A stretch of 64,000 nucleotides of DNA, from assembly GCA_030737875.1 (NCBI GenBank), contig CM060924.1, positions 150,096,197 through 150,160,196 of the forward strand. Reading direction: 5' to 3'. Shown one piece after another: positions 23,601 through 36,010 of this stretch. Position 1 is the first letter of the stretch. The number at the start of each line of letters is the position of its first letter. A model generated the notes under the pieces. The model was not told the DNA's origin and ran no database searches. It was given only the letters and a program-made list of their open reading frames with translations. The stretch is from Allium sativum (lineage: Eukaryota > Streptophyta > Magnoliopsida > Asparagales > Amaryllidaceae). The translations under genes were made by a program, and so were the position numbers.

Positions 23601-25022
23601 AAGCGATTCAAGATAACTTAGCATAACAGAGTCCCTGGGATTACAAGAAATCTCGAGAGTGTTACCCAAGCGGGTCATCAGCCTAACAACTCTCCTTTCG
23701 CAATCAAGAACGGCACCATTACTGGATAACCAGTCCTTGCCCAAAATCAACCCATAGCCCGTGAAGCCCAATACAAAAGCATCACATGTAAACTCAATGC
23801 TAAGTATAGAAATCTTCAAACCCAAACATATCATGGACAAATAAGTGGAGCCCCCAATTGGGTTTGAAACAACCAAGGGATCATCTACCAGACTGGTGTC
23901 TAAGTGCAGTGACTCAACTAATGATGATGAGATAAACGAATGCAATGCGCCTGAATCAAACAATGTACGGACAGGATGGTCAAATAGAAAAACCAGACTT
24001 TCAACGGAAATAGTTCTACCTCTCTCCTGAATCGGTGGAACCGCGAGAGCCTGTACTTGCCCCCTAGCCTGACTCGGTGCCATAAGAGCTTGCACCTGTC
24101 CTCCTGAGGTAGATCCCGTCCTTTGCCCTTTCTTAGGGCAATCCTTCACTAAATGCCCTGCTTCTCCACAGTGGAAGCAGCCCGTCTTCTTCTTCTTGCG
24201 ACAATCCTTGCTTAGGTGGCCAGGTGTCCCACAATTGAAACACTTCTTCTTCTTGCCCTTGCCACCGTTGCCTTTCCCACCTTTGCTTTGCTGTTGTTGA
24301 GGTCCCTTTTGATCTCCCTTCTTCTCGGGTGCCTTATTAGCATTAGGACCCTTCTCTTCCTCACACATGAGTGCCATGTCAACTAGCTTCTCAAAGGTGG
24401 CCCCCATAGGGATGTGAGTCATAGCCAACCCATGCATCGGTTCATTCAAGCCTTTCACGAACCTCAAAGCCTTCTTCTCCGGTGTATTCACCATATCTAG
24501 GCCAAACCTTGCCAATTGATTAAACTTGTTAACATATTCCTTCACCGAAAGATTTCGTTGCTTTAGAGTCAAAAATCTTTCCATATACAAGTTTTCCTCC
24601 GCCTTTGAGAGAAACTTTGCCACAAATCTTTGCCTAAAATCCGCCCAAGAGTCAACGGGGCGTTCTCCATTAGTAACCTCCCACCAGAAGGAGGCCTCTC
24701 CCTTCATTAACCAAGCAGCCAACTTGACTTTCTTCCCTTCTTCCATCTCAAAGATATCTATCAACTCTTCCACCTCTTTAAGCCAATCTCTAGCCTCCAC
24801 AAAGGTTTCAGATCCTTGAAAAGGTTTTCCTCCCATAGCTTTAAATTCCTTGCAAGTCTTAGCAAAATTATCCGTGCGAGGAGGAGGGGGAGGAGGAAGA
24901 TCGGGTGCTACGGTTGGTGGAGTAACATTTGCTGGACCCGTAGTGGTGGCCCTAGCCTCCATCAATCTCCTATACCATACTGGTACCGTCACACCCTCCG
25001 GAAAGATAAGATTCTCGGCCAT
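20635..25022 (-). pseudogene. Element B gag-pol polyprotein, frameshift and late stop
   Basis: Gag-pol starts at ATG 25022. Gag has a helical capsid-like region and two CCHC knuckles (near 24240-24200 and 24180-24140). The protease has FDSGAL (near 23970), RT has FVDD (near 23010), and RNase H has [11 protein letters not shown] (near 22570). Integrase has HHCC and [16 protein letters not shown], followed by GPF and the chromodomain (about 20795-20640). Two breaks are visible. A net one-base loss around 23128-23132 in RT shifts the frame, so the first frame runs on to a TGA at 23106. An in-frame TGA at 20770-20772 cuts the chromodomain; TGA for a former CGA would fit C-to-T change. Without the TGA, the frame would end at TAG 20635-20637. 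Confidence 0.92.
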
Positions 25023-25202
25023 GCTGAAACGAAAAAGGAAAGATTCAAAACGAAGGATTCGAAGGATATAGATATGGCTATTGGGGATTATGCTTTTCTT
25101 TCAAAAACTTTTCTCTTAAAAGACATGTTTTTGAAAATATCTTTTCCAAAAATGTTTTAGAAAAATAGTTTTCTAAAAATTTTATCTGTTCCGATAACCT
25201 TT

Positions 25203-25214
25203 GCTCTGATACCA
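25203..25214 (-). other. Primer binding site of element B (initiator-Met tRNA)
   Basis: The minus strand reads TGGTATCAGAGC two bases after the 5' LTR. Confidence 0.93.
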
Positions 25215-25216
25215 CG

Positions 25217-28200
25217 TGTAACACCCCACGCCCACTACAGTCACTCATAAAGGGAATGCCATAGCATCGGTGGAGTATTTTAGTGAATATAGAACAGAAA
25301 AATTACAACAAGACAGATATAAATAGTACTTGAAATTTTAAAACATCATCTCATAACAGCGGAAATAAACATGTCTGGTTACATCATAAAACCATGATAA
25401 AAGTCAAGTACAATATCCATCAAAATAAAGAAGTACATAATCCCACTCTCTCATACAATAGCCATAACAAAAGAAAAGATAACTGGATAACTGGAGCTTT
25501 ACATCTACCCAAGCTCCTAAAGACTGGAACAGCAATCCGATCAAGCTCTACTACCGCTAGGATCCACCGTAGGACCTGAGGGTTGGGAAAAAGATAAAAA
25601 CAACGGGGTCAGACATAAGTCTGAGTGAGTCCTATAACTTTAACAATACAACTATTAAAGTAACCAGAGAAGATATAAACTTGCCCTACGGTAATATCTG
25701 GGGATGAATGGCTACACTAAGCAGCTTGGTAGACTTAGGATAAACTAAGATAACCGTCAGGACGCATCTACCCACCCAAGGATAATTACTAACTGCACCA
25801 CACCAGTCATTCCTACTTAAAGGTTGATCCCTTCCAAGGACTTAGAAAATTTCCCCAGTAGTTTCATGTACCCCTAGCCTACCACATAGGTGCCGTCTGC
25901 CCCTATCTCCACTAGGTGTACCCAGTATTCTTACCCAGTAGTTTCGTGTACCCCTACATAGGTGCCGTCTGCCCCTATCTTCATTAGGTGTACCCACTAC
26001 TCCCCAAGCGATCGGCTCCCTACCGTAGATACCCGTGCTGGTCCCACAGTGGGGTGTATCACTCCCCTAAAGTGGCTACCCAATACTAACGGTGCACGGC
26101 TTTATATCTACACGATGCAACAACGGCTTATCTACCAGCCCGGGCCCACACACGCATATGAAACCCGTTGGACTTGCGTTGCCACCGCTAACCCGTTTTG
26201 GCCTCTTATAATCAAGCCCAATATGCGTGTCCCGTCACTCGACATGGGTCGAGCCCACAAAGATACGTTTGGGATATTGGTTGAAATGGGCCCCCACAAG
26301 CTACCCACTTAAGCTTGTCAAATATCTAGTGTATCCCACTTAACCCTTTAATCATGTTTAATTACATGTTTCCACTTGGTTAAGTCTTCTAATCGTATTT
26401 TCTATTGCCACCCAAGGCAACCCACTAGATTCCACATGCCACCCAAGGCAACCACCAAATTTCCTCATGCCACCCAAGGCACCCACTTAACCCCTCATGT
26501 CCCACTACATGCTATTATGGTTAAGTGTTTCTTAATTAATTAAGACCGTGATCCCCCGTAAAGACCTCCCACATTAGACTGGCTGTTATGACCGCCTGGT
26601 TAAGCCAGTAGAATCCGGGCAGTCTTACGTCATAACAGAGTCTAACCTCGTGTCTTTACCTTAATCACGTATTTAATTTATGGCTAAGACCTCTCACATT
26701 GGGCTGACATTTGTAGCAACTGGTTAAGCCGGTCGGGTCAGGGTAGTTTTACACTACAAATGAGTCCAACCTCGTGTCTTAGTCGATTAATTACACCTAA
26801 TTAATCACCCCCATATTAATTATCCCTAATTAATATCAAGTTTTCCATAACATGGGTAGACCTAACTAATTTGGTAAATTCCCATGGGGTAGACCTAACT
26901 CAATAGGTAAATTCCCACTTATGGTAATTTATTTTTATGGTATGCTTAATCATACCCAAACATTCATTTATTACCATATTTACCAACCCCATCGTTCCCC
27001 ACGTAAATCGTTCTCGTTACATGACATAATAAGGGGAAGATCATCACAAATATCATGGGTTTAACATACAACTTTGTCATGGGTTAAGAGGATGTCAACT
27101 TTCATATATGAGCATATATTAACCCAACTACATATAACCCAAACTTGCATATTATCATACACATGATTTGCATAACATGTTGCATATGAGCTTGCATATT
27201 ATCATACACATATCTTGCATAACATATTGAACTTGCATATAGGCATTCTCATAACTTGCATAACATGTTAAACATGCATTTAAGCATACACATAACTTGC
27301 ATAAGCATTTACATACTTGCATAAGCATCCACATACTTGCATAAGCATTCACATACTTGCATAACTTGCATATCATGTCATTTAAGCATATACATATCTT
27401 GCAAAGGCATTCATATATTCGCATAAGCATGCATAACTTGCATATCACATAAATCTTGCATTTAAACATATACATGACTTGCATAAGCATCCATACACTT
27501 GCATAAGCATGCATAACTTGCATATCACTTTCAACTTGCATTTAAACATACACTTAACTTGCATATCACTTTCAACTTGCATTTAAACATACACTTAACT
27601 TGCATATCACTTTCAACTTGCATAACTCACTTTGCTAAACATGCATAATTCCACTTATTAAATATGCATAAATCCACTTATTAAACATGCATATTTCAAC
27701 TTGTTAAACATGCATAAATCAACTTATTAAGCATGCATAAACCAACTTATCAAATATGCATAAACATAGAACAACATAGAGTAACATATCATTATACATG
27801 ATTCAAACTCACTAATCCGCATTTAAGACCATAGGTCTCATTACACCCAATCTACTTACTTTAACAATTGATGTTAAAGTGATAGAAACTCACCAAACTC
27901 AAGATTAGCAACCTTATGAAGTAGAATTAGTTGCTAACTATGAAGATAATGATGATTAAGGATTGATTAGAGAGGAATTAGCTTGCTACTTTCTTCTTTG
28001 ATTAGTGGAGGCTTCTCTTAGGATTTAATTTGGCGGCATGAGGCCATTATTTCTATTTTTGGTAAGGATTAAGGTAGGTTTAGGGTGTATTTATAGATTA
28101 AGAGAGTGTTTTAGGCCCTTGGATTAACCCTAGATTAATTTAGGTCCATTAGATTTAGGAAATCTCTAGAACCAGCCCTCCTAGCCAGCCTGAAACCCAA

Positions 28201-28601
28201 CCTGGTGCAACCTGGTGCACCCAGGTTCACAGAACGGTGCCACCCTGTCGACAGGCAAGTCGACAGGCATGTCGACACCCCTATCGACAGGCCTGTCGAC
28301 AGCCCTGTCGACATGGGTTGGGCGGGAATCTTCCCGCCTGACCCCGCCTGGCCCATTCCAAATCTGAATTTAAATTTAAATTTAAATTCCTAAATCTGTT
28401 TTTAGCTCTAATTTTTCTGCAAACTTCCTTGGGCCATAACCGGGCCATACGGACTCCGATTTTCGAAAACTCGGACTCTATTTCGCGTATTTTTCCGAGA
28501 CGAACGCAATAACGCAGCCCGTTACCCCCAATTCCCACGTCTGAGATTATTTATCCTATAATTAGCAAATTTTAGTATTAACTAAAATTCGGGGTGTTAC
28601 A
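25217..28601 (-). repeat. Element B 5' LTR (3385 bp)
   Basis: This is the partner of 16739-20082; it is 41 bp longer, mainly through one extra copy of a 42-bp repeat near 27540-27590. On the plus strand it runs from TGTAACACCCC to GGGGTGTTACA. Confidence 0.95.
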
Positions 28602-28606
28602 TTGTT

Positions 28607-30576
28607 TGTATTAATTTTCTTCAACTTGAGCATATTTTCTTCAATCACATTTCTTAACCAATGATACCGAACATCAATATGCTTAGTGCGTGCATGATAC
28701 ATGGAATTCTTGCTCAAATCCATAGCACTCTGATTGTCACAGAATACTATATACTCTTCTTGTTGCAAACCCAACTCTTGAAGGAACCTTTTCAACCAAA
28801 GCATCTCTTTACTTGCTTCCATAACTGCTATATACTCTGCCTCGGTTGTAGATAAAGCCACACACTTTTGTAACTTGGATTGCCAAGAAATGGCTCCCCT
28901 TGAAAATATGAACATATAACCTAAGGTAGATTTTCTACTATCAATATCACCAGCCATGTCTGCATCTGTATACCCCTCAAGAACATGTTTGCTACCTCCA
29001 AAACATAAGCAAAATCTAGAAGTACCACGCAAATATCTGAAAATCCACTTTACTGCATCCCAACAAACTTTACCAGGATTGGATAAGTATCTACTCACCA
29101 AACCAATAGAATGTGCAATATTTGGCCTAGTGCACACCATAGCATACATCAATGAACCAACTGCAGATGAATAAGGAATAGAAGACATATTTGCTTTTTC
29201 CTTCTCCGTTGTTGGACAATCCCTCTTACTTAGCTTAAAATGAGATGCGAGTGTTGTACAAACCGGCTTAGCATGCTTCATATTGAACCTTTCAAGCACA
29301 CGTTCAATATATTTTTCTTGAGATAGCCACAACTTCCTAGCTTTTCTGTCACGGACAATCCCCATGCCTAAGATTTGCTTTGCAGGACCCATGTCCTTCA
29401 TGTCAAATGACTTGGACAAATCTTTCTTCAAGCTGCTAATCAATTCTAAGTTTTTTCCAACTACCAACATGTCATCCACGTATAAAAGAAGAATAATGAA
29501 GTTATCACCAGGAAACTTTCTAAAATACACACAAGGATCTGCAACAGTCCTCTTGTAACCATTGCTTGTCATAAATGACTCAAATTTGTGATACCACTGC
29601 CCTGGTGCTTGCTTAAGTCCATTAAGACTCTTCTTCAACTTGCAAACAAGTTTTTCTTTTCCCTTTTCTTCAAATCCTTCAGGTTGTTCCATGTAGATTT
29701 CTTCCTGCAAATCTCCATGTAAAAATGCGGTTTTTACATCAAGTTGTTCCAATTCAAGGCCACAACTTGCTGTTAAACCCAAAATGGTTCTGATAGAAGT
29801 CATCTTGACAACTGGTGAAAAAATCTCATCAAAATCAATGCCTTTTTTCTGATTGCATCCTTTGACTACCAATCTAGCTTTGCGCTTTACTATCTTCTCA
29901 CCATCCTTCTTATTCTTGAAAACCCATTTGTTTTTCAAAACTTTCTTGCCTTTTGGAAGTTTCACTAGCTCAAAAGTCTGATTCTTCATCAAAGAATCCA
30001 ACTCCTCTTTCATAGCCTCAAGCCAAAGATTTTTGTCTCGACTAGACAACACTTCTTGGAAGCTCTCGAGCTCACCATCAGCTGTAACTAAGATATAATC
30101 TGTGCTTGGATATCTTGTAGATGGTTTATGTTCTCTGGTTGACCTTCTAACTTGAGCATCATCCACTTGTGGGGAAATTTGCTCCCCCTGCTCATAAGTC
30201 ACTTCTTCATTTGGTTGAGCTTCATCATGAACATCATCAGAATGTGCACCATCAAGCTGTGCATCATCAACACCTTCATGTGTTGCATCAAGAACAGCCT
30301 ATATTGGCTGTTCAACAAAACCACGAGCAGGGGACAAAGAAACATCAGTAGTATCAATAAAAAAATCTGAGCTAGTATGATACCTTGCACTCAAAAGTTC
30401 TACACCTTTTTAATGCTCAAAGAACACTACATCTCTGCTTCTTACTACCTTTCCTTTTTCTGGATCATATAACCTGAACCCATACTCTTCATCACCATAG
30501 CCAACAAAAACACATGGATTAGTCTTGGAATCCAGCTTTGATCTTTGATCTTTTGGCACATGCATGTATACCTTGC
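28607..30576 (-). pseudogene. Copia RT-RNase H region
   Basis: This is the copia reverse transcriptase and RNase H. The visible open part begins at about 30202. It holds the RT core (KARLVVKG, FSPVVKMTS, LDVKTAFLHGDL), the catalytic YVDD box, and RNase H with YTDADMAGD and ALSTTEAEY. Upstream, the integrase-RT linker contains nonsense codons TAA at 30410-30412 and TAG at 30299-30301. At 28607 the frame is cut by element B and continues at 16738. At 30576 it is cut by the solo LTR and continues as integrase at 36743. Confidence 0.9.
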
Positions 30577-30581
30577 ATCCA
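30577..30581. repeat. TSD of the 6.2-kb solo LTR, left copy (ATCCA)
   Basis: ATCCA faces ATCTA at 36738-36742. One mismatch is present; removing the insertion restores the copia frame across a conserved Phe-Gly-Cys-Lys region. Confidence 0.85.
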
Positions 30582-31483
30582 TGTAACGACCCAGAAAATC
30601 TGAACCAATTTAAAATTTTTAAATTGGCTAAAATAATGGATTTTAAATATTTAAAATAAATATTTTAGATAATGGTAATGAAAACTGAGTTTGAATCGAC
30701 ATTTGAAAACGAATATAATTAATTATAATTATATATAGAATTGAAAATGGCGCGGTAGTTCGATAATTCGATTTCAAACTTCAATTGAATATACCGGGTA
30801 CAAAACAATCCGGATTTTAGTGAAACCAAGAAAATTGGAATCTGTTAGTGAATAACTTTCTAACGAATCTAACCAATCGAAATTTGATAGCGGGAATCAA
30901 AATATATGTCCAGTGGAAAATTCTGAATAGTCGCTATGGAATTCAGGCCCTTAAATATGGACATTTTGCAAATGACCTCGGATTTGGACGAAACCACTTT
31001 TGTTAGATCCGCAGTGTCAGGTTATTGCTAGGTTTCAAATTTCATAATTTTACGAATCAATATGTGAGCGTGGCAAAGGAAAACGCGTTTGACCAGTTTC
31101 TGTTGATTTTAATCGAATGGAAATTGGCCATTTTTCAAACGGTCTCAGAATTCGATGAAACTAGTTTTGTTAGGACCGTATCGTCAATACGAAGCTAGAA
31201 ATATTTTTCGGGAATTTTTAGAGTTAGTATGTGACCCCGGTAATTTGAAATGTACGTTTAAAATTCAATGTAGTGATTTAAATGTAAATTCAAAGGAAAC
31301 TGATTGTAACGATCAAATCAGCTTGCGATACATATCCCATTGTGTTCGGAATGGGGGTTAAACGCTATGGACGACAGGCGGTGGGCCTCGTTTCGAGGTC
31401 GTGGATAAAAGTCAACTTTAAATAATTAAATAATAAAAAAAAATATAAAAAAATATATTTTTTATTCCCTCCCCTTATCCTTC

Positions 31484-31710
31484 GTTATGCCCCCCCCCCC
31501 TTTTTCAAAAAATTAAATCGACAGAACAAAAAAAAAAGGGAAAACCCTAAATCTAAAATCGCGCCGCAGTCCAGACATCGCCGCCGTACCGACGAAATAG
31601 CCCCCCCCCCCCCTCGAGACATCACCGACGAAGCAGCCCCCCCTCGAGACATCACCGACGAAGCAGCCCCCCCTCGAGACATCACCGACGAAGCAGCCCC
31701 CCCCCCCCCG
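31484..31710. repeat. Poly-C tracts and 30-bp tandem repeat in solo LTR
   Basis: Runs of C occur near 31489, 31600 and 31697. TCGAGACATCACCGACGAAG is repeated about three times at intervals of about 30 bp, each copy ending in CCCCCCC. Confidence 0.8.
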
Positions 31711-31849
31711 TCGAAGCCTGGAACCCTGCCGCGACACCTCCACGAACGCCACCTGAGCCGCCGACGTCGTCTCCTTCCCCCTCCATCTCTGTAAGTTTTA
31801 TTTTACTTATTTATTTTAATTCTGATTTTTGTTTAAAGGGTTAAACTGT

Positions 31850-32548
31850 TCTTTTTTTTTTAGTATGAAACTGTTTTAAAAAAAAAAAAAACTGAAACTG
31901 ATTTTTTTTAGAAACTGAAACAGTTTTTTTTTAGTAAAAAAATAAAACAGATTTTTTTTTAGTAAAGAAATAAAACAGATTTTTTTTTAGAATAGAAATA
32001 AAACTGATTTTGTTTTTAAAGTATTAAAAACTGATTTGTTTTAAAGAGATAAAAACCGATTTGTTTTAAAGTGAAAAACTGAATTTTTTTTTAAAGCTAA
32101 AAACTGATTTTGTTAAAATATAAAACTGAATTTTTTTTAGTTAAAAACTGATTTTGTTAAAATATAAAACTGATTTTGTTAAAATATAAAACTGAATTTT
32201 TTTAAAGTTCAAAACTGAATTTTTAAAAAAGTTTAAAAACTGAGATTTTTAAAAAGATAAAATTGAATATTTTTAAAGGTACAAAACTGAATATTTTTAA
32301 AGGTATAAAACTGAATATTTTTAAAAGTATAAAAACTGAATATTTTTAAAAGTATAAAAACTGAATAGTTTTAAAAGTAAAAAAACTGAAATTAAAGAAT
32401 TTTGAAAACTGAAATTAAAGACTGAATTTTTAAAGAGCAAAAAACTGATTTGAAAATGAAATTTAAACTGATTTTTAAAGGGTATTGAAAACTGATTTTT
32501 AAAGTTAAAACTGATTTTTCGAAAAAGGATTTGAACTTAAAAAAAAAA
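31850..32548. repeat. AAAACTGAATTTTTTTAAAG-type degenerate array
   Basis: About 700 bp consists of short imperfect repeats of AAAACTGA(A/T)TTTTTTTAAA with variable spacing. It is extremely AT-rich and has no coding signal. Confidence 0.8.
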
Positions 32549-32808
32549 AGTAAAAATCATATTTTTAAATATTGAAAGTCAAAGTAAAAATCATATTTTT
32601 AAAAATTGAAAGTCGAAGTAAAAATCATATTTTTAAAAATTGAAAGTCGAAGTAAAAATCATATTTTTAAATATTGAAAGTCAAAGTAAAAATCATATTT
32701 TTAAAAATTGAAAGTCGAAGTAAAAATCATATTTTTATATATTGAATAGCGAAGTCAAAATTCGATTTTTATATATTGAATAGCATAGTAAAAATTCTAT
32801 TTTTACAT
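32549..32808. repeat. 33-bp tandem repeat, about 8 copies
   Basis: The unit is AGTAAAAATCATATTTTTAA followed by A(T/A)ATTGAAAGTCG/A. Copies are directly contiguous, with divergence increasing towards the right end. Confidence 0.85.
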
Positions 32809-33335
32809 ATGTAGAGAATACGGGCGAAAGCGACAAAAGGCGAAGATTTCTCTAAAGGAAGTGTCGTGCAGTTGGATAGCTATTGGTGAGATTTCTGATT
32901 TAAAAATTATATATTTGTGTTGAATGGAAAATGAAAGTGAATTGCTATATATAAATATATATATATATCTACGCCCCTCGTCCACAAACCATGGACGATA
33001 TTTATTGGTTGAAATTGTTGTGAAATTGATTGATAGCGAATGATTGTTTGGGATTGTTTGTGATTGATATTGGTTGATTGCGGTTGAAAAATACCCATTT
33101 GTGGTTGTGAAATATTTGGTTGAAACCACATAGGATTAGTTTGTGGAAATGAAATAAATATATACATGCCGCCTGCGTGCGAACTAGATGCATGATCCCC
33201 ATTGTCAAAAACCGCGAGGTTTTAAGGTAGAGCGAGGAGCCGTACTAGGGACGGTGCCGGTGTAACTACCCTGCCGTTATGCTGCCGAAATTTTGAATAA
33301 TATTCTTGTGTTTGAATTATTTTCATATACTTAAA

Positions 33336-33663
33336 CTATAGAAAACATTCATGTGTTGAATGGTATTCATATTTTGAAATAAACTGTTCGATAATAAAAA
33401 TCACATTTTTATCTATATATAAAAACTATAGAAAACATTCATGTGTTGAATTGATATTCATTCGTTGTTTAGAAATTCATGTGTTGAATGGTATTCATAT
33501 TTTGAAATAAATTGTTCGATAATAAAAATCACATTTTTATCTATATATAAAAACCATAGAAAACATTCATGTGTTGAATTGATATTCATTCGTTGTTTAG
33601 AAATTCATGTGTTGAATGGTATTCATATTTTGAAATAAATTGTTTGATAATAAAAATCACCTT
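33336..33663. repeat. Tandem repeat of about 125 bp, about 2.5 copies
   Basis: CTATAGAAAACATTCATGTG and GATAATAAAAATCACATTTT recur with a period of about 125 bp, as at 33427 and 33552. Confidence 0.8.
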
Positions 33664-34339
33664 TTATCGATTATATGAACTATGTAAAATAACCTCGATT
33701 TAAAAGAAATTGTTTTATGATAAAAATTTCATTTTTATCACCAACTTGAACTATATAGAAGAATAGTGTTTTGAAATGAATTGTTTTACAATAAAAATCA
33801 CATTTTTATTGTATGCATAAATCGTTAAAATGTGAAGTGTTAAAAATAGCCACTTGTTCAAAATAAACATATATGAGTTGAAATATTCATTAATTAGCTA
33901 ATGAAATGATTTGTACCTATTTATGTAACATTAGAATGAATGGTGTTTTTAAACCAAATAGAAATCGAATATGAAGTTGAATAGAAAATGAAAAATGATA
34001 TGGACTGTATATATATGTACATGCATATTCATTGAACAGGTTATAGCAAAGGGGCTAGAGAAGAGGAATAAAATTTTGTGCCCGACAAATAGGTACACAT
34101 TTACTGATTTGTTTGGGTGATGATTTTGAGCCTGTTGGCTAGCCGCTTGGCTTTTTCTTTTTCTTTTTGAGATTAGAAGGACCGGGACGCTATTTGCGAT
34201 TTCCCGACGCTCCCGGTGCAGGGGAGGTTATGGCGAAATTTTTCCAAAATTTAAGGTGTTAGAAATTTTTTTGAAGTGAAAACGATATTGAAATTGTTGA
34301 AAGAACTATATTTATATAAATATATAAATATAAATAAAA

Positions 34340-34800
34340 TTAAAACGAAACGAAGCCGTGCAGTTCGTATTTTGAAACCGTGATTTCAAACGACTAGTAC
34401 GGGAAATCCGACCATTGGATTTTCCCGAAACCTCAACCGTCGGGTTCGCCTTGGAATAATCTTTCCAACGGCACCAACCTTGTAAAAATCCAACGGTTGG
34501 ATTGTCTGGAATGTTTAATTCAATTCTGAAGAAAAACAGCGCCAGAAACAATTATATTTATATATATATATATAAATATAATTATATTTAATCGAATAAC
34601 GACGCTGCAGTTCGTATTTTGAAATCGAAAATTCAAACGATTGTACCGGGAGATCCGACCGTCGGATTTTCCCGAAACTGGAACCGTTGGGTTCGTTTTG
34701 AAAAGACCTTTCCAATGATGTAAATTTTGTGAAGATCCAACGGTTAGTTTTTCAGATATGTGTAAATCAAATCTGAAGAAAAACAGCGCCACGGCCGCCT
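34340..34800. repeat. Tandem duplication of about 245 bp
   Basis: Two diverged copies each contain TGCAGTTCGTATTTTGAAA, GATCCGACC/AATCCGACC, GGATTTTCCCGAAAC and TCTGAAGAAAAACAGCGCCA. Confidence 0.8.
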
Positions 34801-35956
34801 TATGGCCCGAAGCGTCGTTTTGAATAAAATGGCTATTTTAAAATAAATAAAAATAGCGATAAATAGTTATAAAATATCATAAGCGATATGGAATGAAAAT
34901 AAACTGAATTTGCTTGATTTATGTGATGTTTGATGGTTGAATGTGTTTGGTGTGAAAATTACATTAAAGAACGAAATTGGTGTTGTCGAATAATTTAACC
35001 ATTGAAATAAATCGAATTGAAATTCTAAATATACGTGAATTATTTGAAAAGGCCGAGTTAATTCTCATTTCGAATAATTGACCGACGATTGAAATTCGAA
35101 GATGAAGACGATGGTCGAAGACCGGAGATCTTCACCTCGTTTGGATGGTAACCGAGGTCCTGATTGGGAGGCATCCCGAAATATGGATAATGAGTGGTGA
35201 TCGTCCAGACGTACGTGTTGGTCGATGGGTTTGCGAGGTATTTAGTGCCTCCGGTTTCGTTCAGACCCAGAACGGACTTGTAAATGGACTGTGTGTCTGA
35301 TATTGGAGTTTATTCTGTGTTGATTGATTTCTGTTAAATATACATCTGTTTGGCGGCGAAGAATTTATTCTTTTGCTTAATGCCCTTCTTTGAGACGCAC
35401 GAGCTCAGGGGTTGTATATCGATAGACATCAGTCGCACGGCATGAATTGCCTGTGTGGCATGCTAAGATGCAGTGATCAGGGCTTCTGTTGAAAAGCAAA
35501 GTCTTGTGGTGATGATCAAAGCACCGCCTGTGTGGCGTAGCTTTGTGTATAACGTGAATTCGCGAGCCTCACACCCCGGTATGAACCTAAAACGGGAGAG
35601 GACATCAGGGAGGGCATGCGTTTCTTCCTAGCTAGGGTGGTGTCAGTGACCTACCAGCCCTGACATTTATATACTTTTCACCTATGTGGTTGTTGCTGTT
35701 GCGAGGCGCCTCGGTTTGATCGGACTATCCGGGTCCGATGGAGTCATTCGTTGGCTCGTTTACGCCCCAAAGGGCGGGGAAACGCATGGTTCAGGCATTT
35801 TAATCCACATCGGTGGACCGGCCCTGACGATCCAAGGGTCCACCTGAGTCTGGGTCCTGAGGCTCGGGCTAGGCAGTCTCGAATTCGGTAAGGACTATCT
35901 TTTGCCTTGGTTCATGACGGAAATCCAATTTCCAAATACGACATCGTGCGGTTTTG

Positions 35957-35960
<4 letters not shown>

Positions 35961-36007
<47 letters not shown>
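35961..36007. repeat. (TA)n microsatellite
   Basis: About 23 uninterrupted TA dinucleotides lie inside the solo LTR. Confidence 0.95.

Positions 36008-36010
<3 letters not shown>

Larger units (their letters stand above)
16739..28601 (-). mobile_element. Element B: Ty3/gypsy chromovirus, Tekay-like, full length
   Basis: This 11,863-bp element in minus orientation has its 5' LTR at 25217-28601, PBS at 25203-25214, gag-pol from 25022 to 20635, polypurine tract at 20083-20097 and 3' LTR at 16739-20082. The TSD is TTGTT. It is inserted in the RNase H region of the copia element. A hand count gives about 20 substitutions between LTRs (about 0.6%) plus one 42-bp repeat-copy difference, the youngest LTR pair in the window. 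The domain order matches element A, but the proteins are clearly diverged, so it is a different family. Confidence 0.95.

Noticed and set aside
31485..31752. Overlapping minus-strand frames with Gly/Ser repeats
   Set aside because: They reflect poly-C and the 30-bp tandem repeat in the solo LTR.
32549..32808. Regular 33-bp repeats resembling a CRISPR array
   Set aside because: The repeats are contiguous without unique spacers, and the context is a plant LTR; it is a minisatellite.
35961..36007. (TA)n tract as a regulatory TATA region
   Set aside because: It is a long perfect dinucleotide run inside a non-coding insertion, best read as a microsatellite.
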